NCBI RefSeq assembly: GCF_019645875.1
Contig: NZ_CP081000.1
Span: 4,402,001-4,466,000, forward strand
Direction of reading: 5' to 3'
DNA from: Mycolicibacterium senegalense
GTDB taxonomy: Bacteria > Actinomycetota > Actinomycetes > Mycobacteriales > Mycobacteriaceae
Length of the DNA stretch: 64,000 bases
Shown here one piece after another: positions 17,484-28,200 of the stretch. Position 1 is the stretch's first letter, and every line of letters begins with the position of its first letter. Made by a program: the position numbers and the translations under genes. The notes under the pieces are model-generated. The model did not search any database, was not told the origin of the DNA, and saw only the letters and a program-made list of their open reading frames with translations.

Positions 17484-18320
17484 ATGGCCAGCCATCCGAC
17501 GCCCCTGCCACCGCTACCGGCGGTCGCCGGCATCGCCGAGGTGGTATCGGTCATCGACACCATCACCGATTGGGCCGCGGAAAACGCCAGCCGGCTCGGC
17601 TATTTCGCTGCCCTGTACAAGCGGATCACCATCGCGGTCGGCACTGCGGTCACCGAAGGGGCATTCGAAGACGGCCCGCGGATGGACCGCCTCGACGCCG
17701 CGTTCGCGTCCCGCTACTTCGATGCACTCAACGGATACTTCCATCCAGACCGGTACCCGAAACCCACCCGGTCGTGGCGAGCCACCTTCGAGTGGGCCGG
17801 CAAACCCGGACCAATCCTGGTGCAACACATGCTCGCCGGAATAACCGCCCATATCGTGCTGGACCTCGGCATCGCGGTGCAGGGCCTGGCCGGCCCCGGC
17901 CGGCTCCCGTCGCTGCACAAGGATTTCAACACCATCAACGCGGTGCTGGCCGGCCAGATCGGCGGGGTGGTCGACGACATCAACGAACTCTCACCGGCGC
18001 TGGCCGACATCTATGCCGTTCTCCGGCAGCATCAGATCTTCGTCCTCAACGAGGCGATCCGCTCCCTGCGCGACAGCGCCTGGCGGTTCGCGACGGTACT
18101 GGCGCTGGAACCCGGATTCGCTCGGCCGGCCACAATCTGGGCGCGAGACCTACAGGTGAGCCGCCAGGCGCAGGCCGTGTTCGACCCACCGAGCCTGGTC
18201 GGCGCATTCGACCTGGCGATCGGACAGATCGCCGCGCGGGAGAGCCGGGATGTCGCCTACAACGTTCGCGTGCTCGACGAGATCGCCTCGACACCGGCGC
18301 CGATCCAGACCGCGCTGTAG
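17484..18320 (+). CDS. DUF5995 family protein
   Basis: 278 residues, mostly helical, soluble. The family blocks seen are FAALYKRITIAV, RYFDALNGYF near residue 80, and MLAGITAHIVLDLGIAV near 115, where the His and Asp are strongly conserved in DUF5995 proteins. The C-terminal half has VLNEAIRSLRDSAWRFA. No signal peptide or catalytic family is recognised, and the function is unknown. It has its own apparent leaderless promoter and runs tail-to-tail into the siderophore-interacting protein gene with 9 bp between stops. Confidence 0.8.
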   Translation: MASHPTPLPPLPAVAGIAEVVSVIDTITDWAAENASRLGYFAALYKRITIAVGTAVTEGAFEDGPRMDRLDAAFASRYFDALNGYFHPDRYPKPTRSWRATFEWAGKPGPILVQHMLAGITAHIVLDLGIAVQGLAGPGRLPSLHKDFNTINAVLAGQIGGVVDDINELSPALADIYAVLRQHQIFVLNEAIRSLRDSAWRFATVLALEPGFARPATIWARDLQVSRQAQAVFDPPSLVGAFDLAIGQIAARESRDVAYNVRVLDEIASTPAPIQTAL

Positions 18321-18329
18321 ACCGGTCCG

Positions 18330-19040
18330 TCAGGCCACCCAGTAGGCCTGCGCCTTGATGGATTTGCGCGGGATGCCGTACTCCTCGCGGAAGACCCGCG
18401 CGACCGCGCGGGTGGTGCGGTTGTTGCACGCGACCCAGCCGAAGTGGTCGGACGCATCGAACGCCGATGCGCTGAGGGTCTCCAGCAGATCCTCAGTGCA
18501 TCGGTCCACCCAGACGATCTCCGCGCTCCCGTTGACCGGTAGCTCACGGTCGTCGTCGTATCCGGCTTCGAGAAAGACCCACGCGGGGACGTCGCCGATC
18601 GCGTCCAGCAGCGAGTTGATGGCAGGCAGCGACGCGGTGTCCCCGACGATCAGGTATCCGGCCGGCGCGGGTTCGGGCAACGCGAAGTTGCTGCCGAGGA
18701 CCGTCACGTCCAGAACATCTCCGGGCATCGCCGCCCGCGCCCAGCGGGTGGCGATGCCGTCGTGCATGGCGAAATCGATGTCGAGGGTGCCGGCCCGCGG
18801 ATCGGGGTTGACCAACGTGTAACCCCGCTGATGGGCCTTGCCGCCGTCGGGGAACCAGCCGCGCACCCACATCGTCGGATGCACCCGGTGCTCGGCGAGC
18901 AGCCTCTCGGCGCGGAAGTGCAGCCTCAGATAGTTCGGCGTGAGCTCGGTACTACCGGTCACCGTCAGCTCGTAGTCACCGCCGCGCCAGAGTTTGACCA
19001 GGGCCCCTTCCAGCCCGCGCGACGCCTTTTCCTCAGCCAT
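18330..19040 (-). CDS. Siderophore-interacting protein (ViuB/SIP ferric reductase type)
   Basis: 236 residues with the FAD-binding and SIP C-terminal domains. Seen are YLRLHFRAERLL, the RGYTLVNPDP flavin motif, FAMHDGIATRWARAAMPGD, and LIVGDTASLPAI near residue 130. SIP proteins reduce ferric siderophores to release iron in the cytoplasm. ATG 19040 is selected because GGAGGG stands 6 bp upstream. An IdeR-like iron box (19061-19079) covers the promoter, so repression by iron is likely. In mycobacteria related proteins serve mycobactin/carboxymycobactin use. Confidence 0.9.
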   Translation of the reverse strand: MAEEKASRGLEGALVKLWRGGDYELTVTGSTELTPNYLRLHFRAERLLAEHRVHPTMWVRGWFPDGGKAHQRGYTLVNPDPRAGTLDIDFAMHDGIATRWARAAMPGDVLDVTVLGSNFALPEPAPAGYLIVGDTASLPAINSLLDAIGDVPAWVFLEAGYDDDRELPVNGSAEIVWVDRCTEDLLETLSASAFDASDHFGWVACNNRTTRAVARVFREEYGIPRKSIKAQAYWVA

Positions 19041-19060
19041 GCGCACCCTCCAGATCTTTG

Positions 19061-19079
19061 TTAGGTAAGCGTACCCTAA
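19061..19079 (-). promoter_or_regulatory. IdeR-type iron box
   Basis: TTAGGTAAGCGTACCCTAA agrees with the mycobacterial IdeR consensus TTAGGTTAGSCTAACCTAA at 16 of 19 positions. It lies 21 bp upstream of the siderophore-interacting protein start, and TACGCT inside it can serve as the minus-strand -10. Confidence 0.8.
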
Positions 19080-19087
19080 CTACAAGA

Positions 19088-20244
19088 TCAGGAGCGGACG
19101 CGCGTGAACCGGTGCAGCAGCCAAGCAGCCGGAATGGTGAACACCATGGTGAGCACGAACAGGTTGAACATCGACCCCGTGTAGACCGGATCCCGCATCA
19201 CCTCGACCATCACCAATTCCATGATCATCAGGTGGATCAGGAAGATCTCATAGGAGATCTCACCGAGGAAGACCATCGGCCGGGAAGCCAAAAAGCGGTT
19301 GTACCAACCGCGGTCACCGAGTGCGGGTGGGGCCACCAGCAACGCCGCGATCACCGCGTAGAAGAACGTCTTGAACAACGCCTCACTCAACTTGGCCGGC
19401 GACGTCGTCGGCTCCCCCGCGATCGGCGTCGACGCGATGAAATAACACACCACGGCCAACGGCACGCACACGACGGCATAGCCGCGCACCTTGAGCTGGC
19501 TCAGCACGGTCAGCGCCATCCCCGCCACAAACCACGCCATATAGGTGGGCAGCCAAAGCCGGGCGCCGTCAGGCAGATTCGCAGAATCGTGCACGATCCA
19601 CAGCCACACCGGCGACACCGCGGCCAGCAACACCAACCCGAAGAACAACAAGCCCGGCCGCCAGCGCCGCCGGCACAGCACCACCAGCAGCAGGTAGGCG
19701 AGCAACGGCAGCACGACGTAGAACGCCGCCTCCACCGCCAGGCTCCACATCTGGGTCAACCCCTGATGCAGATAGGAGAACAGATAGTTGTCGGTGTAGA
19801 TCTGGGTCAAAGTCAGGTTGCGGAACAGGCCGACCCAGGTGTGGCCGGGGTTCGGGCCCCCGGTCCGAAAGTGGTAGAGCAGGTAGGCGATCACCACCGT
19901 CACCACGTACGCGGGCATGATCCGTCGCACCCGATGCCACGCGTAGCGGCGCACCGACGGTGCCCTGTTTTCGGACGCAGCAGCCTTCACCCATGGCCGG
20001 AACAGCAGAAAACCACTGAGTACGAAGAAGATCGGCACACCGATCTCGGCACGCGAATACACCAGCCCCAGGTAGCCCTGCGGATATTTCCCCGTGGTGT
20101 AGGCCGCGTGCGTCAGCACTACCAGAATGGCGGCCACCGCTCGGATCCCGGTCAGTGCGGCGACGCGCGTCGACCCGGAGGGCACCGCGTCTACCGACTC
20201 AAGGCCTCCCTGATCCGACGTGCCCGTCACACTTCTGGAGACCG

Positions 20245-20248
<4 letters not shown>
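19088..20248 (-). CDS. Membrane acyltransferase, acyltransferase-3 family (Rv1254-like)
   Basis: 386 residues with about ten membrane helices. The family's ALTGIRAVAAILVVLTHA (helix 1 with catalytic His), FFVLSGFLLFRPW and RRIMPAYVV blocks are present near the N-terminus, and GEISYEIFLIHL near the C-terminus. Such enzymes transfer acyl groups to sugars or glycolipids of the envelope; the acceptor is unknown. GTG 20248 overlaps the deaD stop by 4 bp (GTGA), which implies translational coupling. M. tuberculosis has the same Rv1253-Rv1254 pair. Confidence 0.9.
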
Positions 20249-22017
<1,769 letters not shown>

Positions 22018-22090
22018 CGCTTCAGCAGTCTAGTGCCAATCGACGGCGATCCCGGCCGCGCGCCTGCACAAACCCGCCACGGGAGCGCGG

Positions 22091-22096
22091 TAGGTT
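22091..22096 (+). promoter_or_regulatory. Leaderless-type -10 of lprE
   Basis: TAGGTT ends 8 bp before the GTG at 22105, with no Shine-Dalgarno sequence between. Confidence 0.4.
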
Positions 22097-22104
22097 GCCC
22101 AACT

Positions 22105-22668
22105 GTGAAACGGGTCGCGATGTTCACCATGGCCCCCGGGGTCGTCCTGGCGACTGCGCTCACGCTCGCGGGGTGCGGATCGGGCGACTCCACCGTCTCC
22201 AAAACGCCCGACGCCGGGCCGGGACCGGCCCCCACCTCGACGTCCACGCCGGCGGCGAAGGCAGCGCCGACCTCGGCACCGCCCCAGGCCGACCCGTGCG
22301 CGGTGAACCTCGCCGCCCCCGAGATCGCCAAGGCCGTCTCGGAGCTGCCCCGCGATCCGCGCAGCAACCAAGCCTGGAGCCCGGAGCCGCTGGCCGGAAA
22401 CTACAACGAATGCGCACAGCTGTCGGCGGTGATCGTCAAAGCCAACACCAACTCCGAACACCCCAACACCCGCGCCGTGTTGTTCCACCTCGGCAAGTTC
22501 ATCCCGACCGGAGTGCCCGACACCTACGGCTTCAACGCCATCGACAAGACGGCCAGCACTGGCGACACCGTGGCACTGCAGTACTCCGGCGGACTCCACG
22601 GACTGGCCAGCACGGTGAAGTTCCGCTGGAACGGCGGCGGTGTGGAATTGATGGGCAACCTCGGCTGA
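22105..22668 (+). CDS. lprE: Lipoprotein of the LppP/LprE family
   Basis: 187 residues. The lipoprotein signal peptide ends in LAGC, so C24 would be lipid-modified. A Pro/Ser/Thr/Ala-rich linker follows (about 30-65), then a globular domain with ADPCAVNLAAPEI and YNECAQLSAVIV, whose two cysteines could pair. It matches Rv1252c next to deaD. LprE of M. tuberculosis is a surface lipoprotein linked to host TLR2 signalling. GTG 22105 is chosen; ATG 22120 would shorten the signal peptide. It is divergent from deaD and ends 2 bp from the opposing SDR stop. Confidence 0.88.
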   Translation: MKRVAMFTMAPGVVLATALTLAGCGSGDSTVSKTPDAGPGPAPTSTSTPAAKAAPTSAPPQADPCAVNLAAPEIAKAVSELPRDPRSNQAWSPEPLAGNYNECAQLSAVIVKANTNSEHPNTRAVLFHLGKFIPTGVPDTYGFNAIDKTASTGDTVALQYSGGLHGLASTVKFRWNGGGVELMGNLG

Positions 22669-22670
22669 GT

Positions 22671-23408
22671 TCACAGATCGGAAGCGCCGCCGTCGACGAG
22701 TAGTTCGGTGCCGGTGGTGTAGGTGGCGTCGAACCCGAGAAAGATGATCGCCTTCGCCGCTTCCTCGGGGTTGCCGAATCGCCGCATCGGGTTGGTGGCC
22801 TTGATCTGATCGAGGAACTCCCGGGCCGCTTCGGCGGACATGGTGCGTTCGAGAATCCCGGTGTCGATCGGCCCTGGGGAGACCGCGTTGACCCGGATTC
22901 CCCGATCGATCAGTTCCCGGGCGAACGTCCGTGTCATGGACCGCAGCGCCGCTTTCGTCGCCGAGTAGACACCCGTCGTCGCGATGCCTTTGGTGTTGCT
23001 GACCGAAGTGGTGAGCACTACGGCGCTGCCGGTGGGCAGTAGCGGCAGGAACTTCTGCAACGTGAAGAACGGTGCTTTGGCGTTGAGCGCAAAGAGCGTG
23101 TCGTACATGGCCTCAGTGGTGTCCTCGATCGTCGCGGTCTCGGTCCCACCGGCATTGAGCACCAGAAGGTCGACGCCGCCGAACTCGGCGGCCACCCGAG
23201 TGACGAGCGCGTCGATGTCGGACACCGCATCACTGGTCTCCACGATCGCTCGCGGCCCCAGCACGGCACGCGCATTGTCCAGCGACGCCGGGGTCCGCCC
23301 AGTGACCAGGACGCGAGCGCCACCGTCAAGCAGCACCCTCGCGGTGGCCAGCCCGATACCGCTCGTCCCGCCGGTGATGACCACTCTTTTTCCTTGGTAT
23401 GCCGTCAC
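22671..23408 (-). CDS. SDR family oxidoreductase (first of a tandem pair)
   Basis: 245 residues. TGGTSGIG (residues about 13-20) binds NAD(P), NAGG is the Asn region, and YSATK holds the catalytic Tyr/Lys. The C-terminus NAVSPGPIDTG and LLVDGG are classical SDR blocks. It is clearly homologous to the adjacent SDR at 23423-24163 throughout its length (PFFT, VVLTTS, AALRSM, IRVNA), so the pair arose by tandem duplication. The GTG start at 23408 is preceded by a GAGAGGGGA sequence. Substrate is unknown. Confidence 0.88.
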   Translation of the reverse strand: MTAYQGKRVVITGGTSGIGLATARVLLDGGARVLVTGRTPASLDNARAVLGPRAIVETSDAVSDIDALVTRVAAEFGGVDLLVLNAGGTETATIEDTTEAMYDTLFALNAKAPFFTLQKFLPLLPTGSAVVLTTSVSNTKGIATTGVYSATKAALRSMTRTFARELIDRGIRVNAVSPGPIDTGILERTMSAEAAREFLDQIKATNPMRRFGNPEEAAKAIIFLGFDATYTTGTELLVDGGASDL

Positions 23409-23422
23409 TTTCAGATCCCCTC

Positions 23423-24163
23423 TCACAGCTGCGATTCGCCGCCGTCGACCACCAGCTCGATCCCGGCGACATATGTCGCGTCGAACGCCAGGAACGCGAC
23501 CGCAGGCGCGAATTCTTGTGCGCGGCCCCATCGCTTCATCGGGCTGCTCGCAGTGAACTCGGCCTTGAGTTGGGCGGCTTTCTCCGGCACTTCCTTCTCC
23601 AACTTGCCGGTGTCGATCGAGCCGGGGCTGATCGCGTTGACCCGAATTCCCCTGGGCAACAACTCCCGGCTGAGAGTGCGAGCCATCGATCGCAGCGCCG
23701 CCTTGCTGGCCGAGTACACGCTCAGTGCATCCCACCCGGTCTGGTTGGCGATCGACGTCGTCAACACCACGCCACTGCCCTCGGACAGCAGCGGCGCCAG
23801 CCGCTGGGCGGTGAAGAACGGCCCCTTGACGTTGATCGCGAAGACCTTGTCGAAGGTCTGCTCGGTCACCACGTCGAAGGGGTCGAAGCTGCCGATGCCG
23901 GCGTTCAGTACCAGCGCGTCGATCATGCCGAACTCGCCTCTGGCACGATCGGCCAGCGCGTCGATATCCGCCAGCGAGCTCGAATCGCTGCGGACCGCGA
24001 TTCCGTTGTCGCCGAGGCGGCGGCCCGCATCGTCGAGGGTGTCCTGCCCTCGGCCGGTCACCATGACCCGAGCGCCGTTGTCCACCAGGAACTGTGCGGC
24101 CGCCAATCCCAGACCACTGCTGCCCCCGGTGATCACCACATTCTTGCCGTCGTATCTGCCCAT
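23423..24163 (-). CDS. SDR family oxidoreductase (second of a tandem pair)
   Basis: 246 residues. TGGSSGLG cofactor motif, LNAGIGS, YSASK catalytic pair and the C-terminal LVVDGGESQL. It is the first gene of a two-SDR operon with a 14-bp gap to the downstream paralogue. ATG 24163 is used because MGRYDGKNVVITGG begins directly at the first beta strand. A LysR regulator is divergent on the other side of a 118-bp promoter region with a T-N11-A site, so this operon is its likely target. Confidence 0.9.
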   Translation of the reverse strand: MGRYDGKNVVITGGSSGLGLAAAQFLVDNGARVMVTGRGQDTLDDAGRRLGDNGIAVRSDSSSLADIDALADRARGEFGMIDALVLNAGIGSFDPFDVVTEQTFDKVFAINVKGPFFTAQRLAPLLSEGSGVVLTTSIANQTGWDALSVYSASKAALRSMARTLSRELLPRGIRVNAISPGSIDTGKLEKEVPEKAAQLKAEFTASSPMKRWGRAQEFAPAVAFLAFDATYVAGIELVVDGGESQL

Positions 24164-24220
24164 GCGTTCGAGTCTTCGGCAGCCGCCGACGGGCGTCCAA
24201 GACCTGTTCGGCACCCGGGC

Positions 24221-24235
24221 ATACCGAAACGGAAT
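24221..24235. promoter_or_regulatory. LysR-type T-N11-A box
   Basis: ATACCGAAACGGAAT is an imperfect dyad (ATACCG/CGGAAT, one mismatch) that fits the T-N11-A rule of LysR regulators. It lies in the divergent SDR/LysR intergenic region. Confidence 0.5.
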
Positions 24236-24281
24236 ACCCCTGGGTCACGCCGGGGTTGAGATCTCTCATGGAGACAGCACG

Positions 24282-25178
24282 GTGAACGATTCCGGGGTCG
24301 ACCTCGAGCTGCGGCTGGTGCGGTATTTCACGGTGGTGGCAGAGCAGCTGAACTTCAGCCGGGCGGCGGCCGAGCTGCGCTTGGCGCAGCCGTCGCTGAG
24401 TCGCCAGATTCAGCGCCTGGAAAAGCGTCTCGGGGTACGCCTGCTGGATCGCACACCGCAGGGCGCCCTGCTCACCGAGGCCGGTAAGGCGTTCCTACCC
24501 CAGGCCCAGGCCCTCCTGCAGGCCGCACGACAGGCCGCACTGACCGCACGCGCCTACGCCCCGGCCGGCAAGGTCATCGTCGGCTATGTCGAGGACCTGA
24601 TCATCACCCCAGCCGTCCGGGAACTGCGCCGCCTGCACCCGGGGGCCGAGATCAGCACCCACCACCTGGAGTGCCACGAGCAGCGGGCCTTCACTGAGGG
24701 GCAGGTGGATGTCCTGGTTGCCAGGGACCCGTTGTTCATCCCGACCGCCGGGGCCCGGATCACCGTGCTCTACGAGGAGCCGCGCATGCTGGTGGTGCCG
24801 ACCGACCACCACCTGGCCGACCGAACCGCGGTGTCACCGGACGATTTCGCCGGCGAGGAATTCATCTGCCCCCACGGCGGGGCCCGGTCGATCTACCCGA
24901 CCGGCTCCTACCGGGAAAGTGACCCCGGGCCGGTCTCCGCCGGTCCCCTCGACGAGAGCTTCGAGGACCGGCTCGAGCTCATCGCGAGCGGGCAGGCGAT
25001 CGCCGTGCTGCCCGTCGGCGATCGGCGCATCTCGTTACGCACCGACCTGGTCACCGTGCCGGTGGTGGGTTTCCCCGTCAGCACGGTGGTCATCGCCAGC
25101 CGGGTCGGCGAGCCGAATCCGCTGGTGGCCGAGTTTCTCCGGACAGCTCGCGAGCACCTCACCGCGCAAGTGGCCTGA
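24282..25178 (+). CDS. LysR family transcriptional regulator
   Basis: 298 residues. The N-terminal winged helix has FSRAAAELRLAQPSLSRQI (about residues 25-43) followed by LEKRLGVRLLDRTPQGALLTEAG, both diagnostic of LysR proteins. The C-terminal 200 residues form the periplasmic-binding-like effector domain. GTG 24282 is picked because it places the helix-turn-helix at the usual position. It is divergent from the SDR pair, and no other gene is within its reach, so those SDRs are the best target candidates. The effector is unknown. Confidence 0.9.
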   Translation: MNDSGVDLELRLVRYFTVVAEQLNFSRAAAELRLAQPSLSRQIQRLEKRLGVRLLDRTPQGALLTEAGKAFLPQAQALLQAARQAALTARAYAPAGKVIVGYVEDLIITPAVRELRRLHPGAEISTHHLECHEQRAFTEGQVDVLVARDPLFIPTAGARITVLYEEPRMLVVPTDHHLADRTAVSPDDFAGEEFICPHGGARSIYPTGSYRESDPGPVSAGPLDESFEDRLELIASGQAIAVLPVGDRRISLRTDLVTVPVVGFPVSTVVIASRVGEPNPLVAEFLRTAREHLTAQVA

Positions 25179-25196
25179 CCTGTCGGGGCGCTCGCC

Positions 25197-25202
25197 TACA
25201 GT
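25197..25202 (+). promoter_or_regulatory. Leaderless-type -10 of the nuclease-helicase gene
   Basis: TACAGT ends 6 bp before the GTG at 25209; CTGACC at 25175-25180 is a possible -35 with a 16-bp spacer. Confidence 0.4.
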
Positions 25203-25208
25203 GGCAGC

Positions 25209-28200
25209 GTGTTCGTCACCGACGAGGGCGCGTCGGGTCCGACGGTCATCTACAGCGCGTCGGATCTGGCCGCGGCCGCCCGCTGTGAGTATGCCCTGCT
25301 GCGCTCGTTCGACGCGCAACTCGGGCGTGGCCCGGCGGTGTCCTCCGACGACGAATTGCTGGCTCGCACGGCACAACTCGGCGGCGATCATGAGCAACGC
25401 CACCTCGAAGAGCTGCGCGCTGACTCTGAGGCGACGGTGATCGGCCGGCCCACCTACACCGTGGCCGGGCTGACGGCGGCGGCCCACGCCACGCTCGACG
25501 CGGTGCGACGCCGCGACCCGGTGATCTATCAGGCCGCGATGTTCGACGGGCGCTTCGCCGGCTTCGCCGATTTCCTCATCTGGGACGGTGAGCGCTACCG
25601 CCTGCGCGACACCAAACTGTCCCGCTCGGTGAAGGTCGAGGCGCTGCTGCAGCTGGCCGCCTACGCCGACGTGCTGTCGGCCGCCGGGGTTCCGGTTGCC
25701 GACGAGGTCGACCTGGTCCTGGGCGACGGTGCGATGTCGAGCTACCGCGTCGACGAACTGTTGGCGGTGTACCGGCCACGGCGCGCCGCACTCCAGTCCT
25801 TGCTCGACGGCCATCTTCTCGGCGGCACCGCGGTGCAATGGTCCGACGACACGGTGCGGGCGTGTTTCGGCTGCGGTGAGTGCGAACAGCAGGTCCGCGC
25901 CACCGACGATCTGTTCCTGGTCGCCGGGATGCGGGCCAGCCAGCGCGCCAGGCTCATCGAGGCCGGCGTCAGCACCAGGCGCCAACTGGCCGACCGCGCC
26001 GACCCGGTGCCCGGATTGGCCCAGCGCGCGCTGACCGCGCTGCGGGGGCAGGCCCGCCTGCAGGTCGCACCGCAACCAGATGGCAGGCCACCGTACGAGG
26101 TCGTCGATGCGCAACCGCTGATGCTGCTGCCGGATCCGGACAAGGGCGACCTGTTCTTCGACTACGAGGGCGACCCGTTGTGGACGGCCAACGGCCAGGA
26201 CTGGGGCCTGGAATACCTGTGGGGCGTGCTGGGTGCCGAGGGCAATTTTCAGGCGTTGTGGGCGCACGACCGGGCCAGCGAACGCCAGGTCCTCATCGAC
26301 TTCCTGGACCTGGTTCGCAAGCGCCGCAAACGTTTCCCCAAAATGCACATCTACCACTACGCGCCCTATGAGCGCAGCACCCTGCTGCGTCTGGCCGGCC
26401 GCTACGGCGTGGGCGAGAACGATGTCGACGACCTGCTGCGCAACGGCATTCTGGTCGACCTTCTTCCGTTGGTACGCAAGAGTATTCGCGTCGGCACCGA
26501 GAACTACAGCATCAAATCGCTGGAACCGCTCTACATGGGCAACGAACTGCGCGACGGTGAGGTCACAAAGGCCACCGATTCGATCACCGAGTACGCCCGT
26601 TACTGCGCGCTGCGCGAAGCCGGTCACCACGACGAGGCCGCCACCGTCCTCAAGGAGATCGAGGACTACAACCGCTACGACTGCCGGTCCACCCACCGGT
26701 TGCGGGACTGGCTGATCAACCGCGCGTTCGAAGCCGCGGTGCCACCGCGCGGCCCGCAACCGGTGCGCGACGGAGGACCGATCGAGAAGGCCGACGCCGT
26801 CGACCGCAAGCTGCTCAAATTCGCCGGGGACGGTGTGGAACCGCGAACCGACGAGCAGCAGGCCGTGGCCATGATCGCCGCGGCCCGCGGCTTCCACAAA
26901 CGTGAAGACAAACCGTTCTGGTGGGGGCACTTCGACCGGCTCAACAACCCTGTCGACGAATGGGCGGACAGCACAGGGGTTTTCGTCGCGGAAAAGGCAG
27001 AGGTGGTCACCGACTGGCACACCCCGCCGCGGGCCCGCAAGCCACAGCGGCAGGTCCGGTTGACCGGCGCCATCGACTCCGGAGAGCTGGGTGCCGAGGT
27101 ATACGCGCTCTACACCCCACCGGCGCCGGCAGGCCTGTCCGACGACCCGGACCGTCGCGGCTTCGGCAGCGCCACCGTCGTCGGCTGCGACAACCCGGAG
27201 GCACCCACCGAGGTGCTCATCACCGAACGCCGGCCCAAAGACGGTGACACGTTCACGCAGGTGCCGTTCGCGCTGACGCCCGGCCCGCCCATCAACACCC
27301 GGCCCCTGCAGATGTCCATCGACAGCACGGCGGCCACCGTGTCCGCCGCGTTGCCCAAACTGCCCGCCGACGCGGTCACCGACGTGCTGCTGAGGCGCCC
27401 GCCGCGCACGGTCAGCGGCCGGCCACTGCCCCGCAACGGTGACACCGCGGCTGACATCACCGCGGCACTGCTGGATCTGGATGGCTCGTATATCGCGGTG
27501 CACGGGCCGCCCGGCACCGGCAAGACCTACACCTCGGCGAAGATCATCGCCGGCCTGGCCAACGAACACCGTTGGCGCATCGGCATCGTCGCACAGTCGC
27601 ACGCGGTGATCGAGCATCTGCTCGAGCAGGTGCTCGACGCCGGCGTGCCCGCCGAACACGTGGCCAAGAAACGCAAGGGCGCCGACCCGCGGTGGACCCC
27701 GATCAGCGAGAACGCCTACGCCGCATTCATCGCGGACCATCCCGGCTGCGTGATCGGTGGTACCGCATGGGATTTCGCGAACGAGGGCCGGGTACCACGA
27801 CAATGCCTCGATCTTCTGGTGATCGAAGAGGCCGGCCAGTTCAACCTGGCCAACACCATCGCCGTCGCCCCGGCTGCGCGTAATCTGCTGCTGCTGGGCG
27901 ATCCCCAGCAGTTGCCCCAGGTCTGCCAGGGCACCCACCCCGCACCGGTCGACGACTCCGCACTGGGCTGGCTGGTCGAGGGCGCCCACACACTGCCGGC
28001 CGACCGTGGCTATTTCCTGGACTGCTCCTTCCGCATGCACCCCGCCGTGTGCGCCCCGGTGTCACGGCTGTCCTACGACGGCCGCCTGCAATCACACGAA
28101 AAGGTCAGTGCCGCACGCAAACTCGACGGCATCGAACCCGGCGTCCGGACACTCGAAGTCGCGCACCTGGGAAATTCGACCGACAGCCCCGAGGAGGCCG

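Noticed and set aside
22671..24269. Single 532-codon double-SDR protein
   Set aside because: The continuous frame of 22671-24269 reads the second SDR out of phase; the two SDRs are in different frames with separate starts at 23408 and 24163.
25035..28040. 1001-codon open frame on the minus strand across the nuclease-helicase gene
   Set aside because: It is a shadow frame caused by high third-position GC. Its translation is low in complexity, lacks any domain and overlaps a gene with clear motifs.
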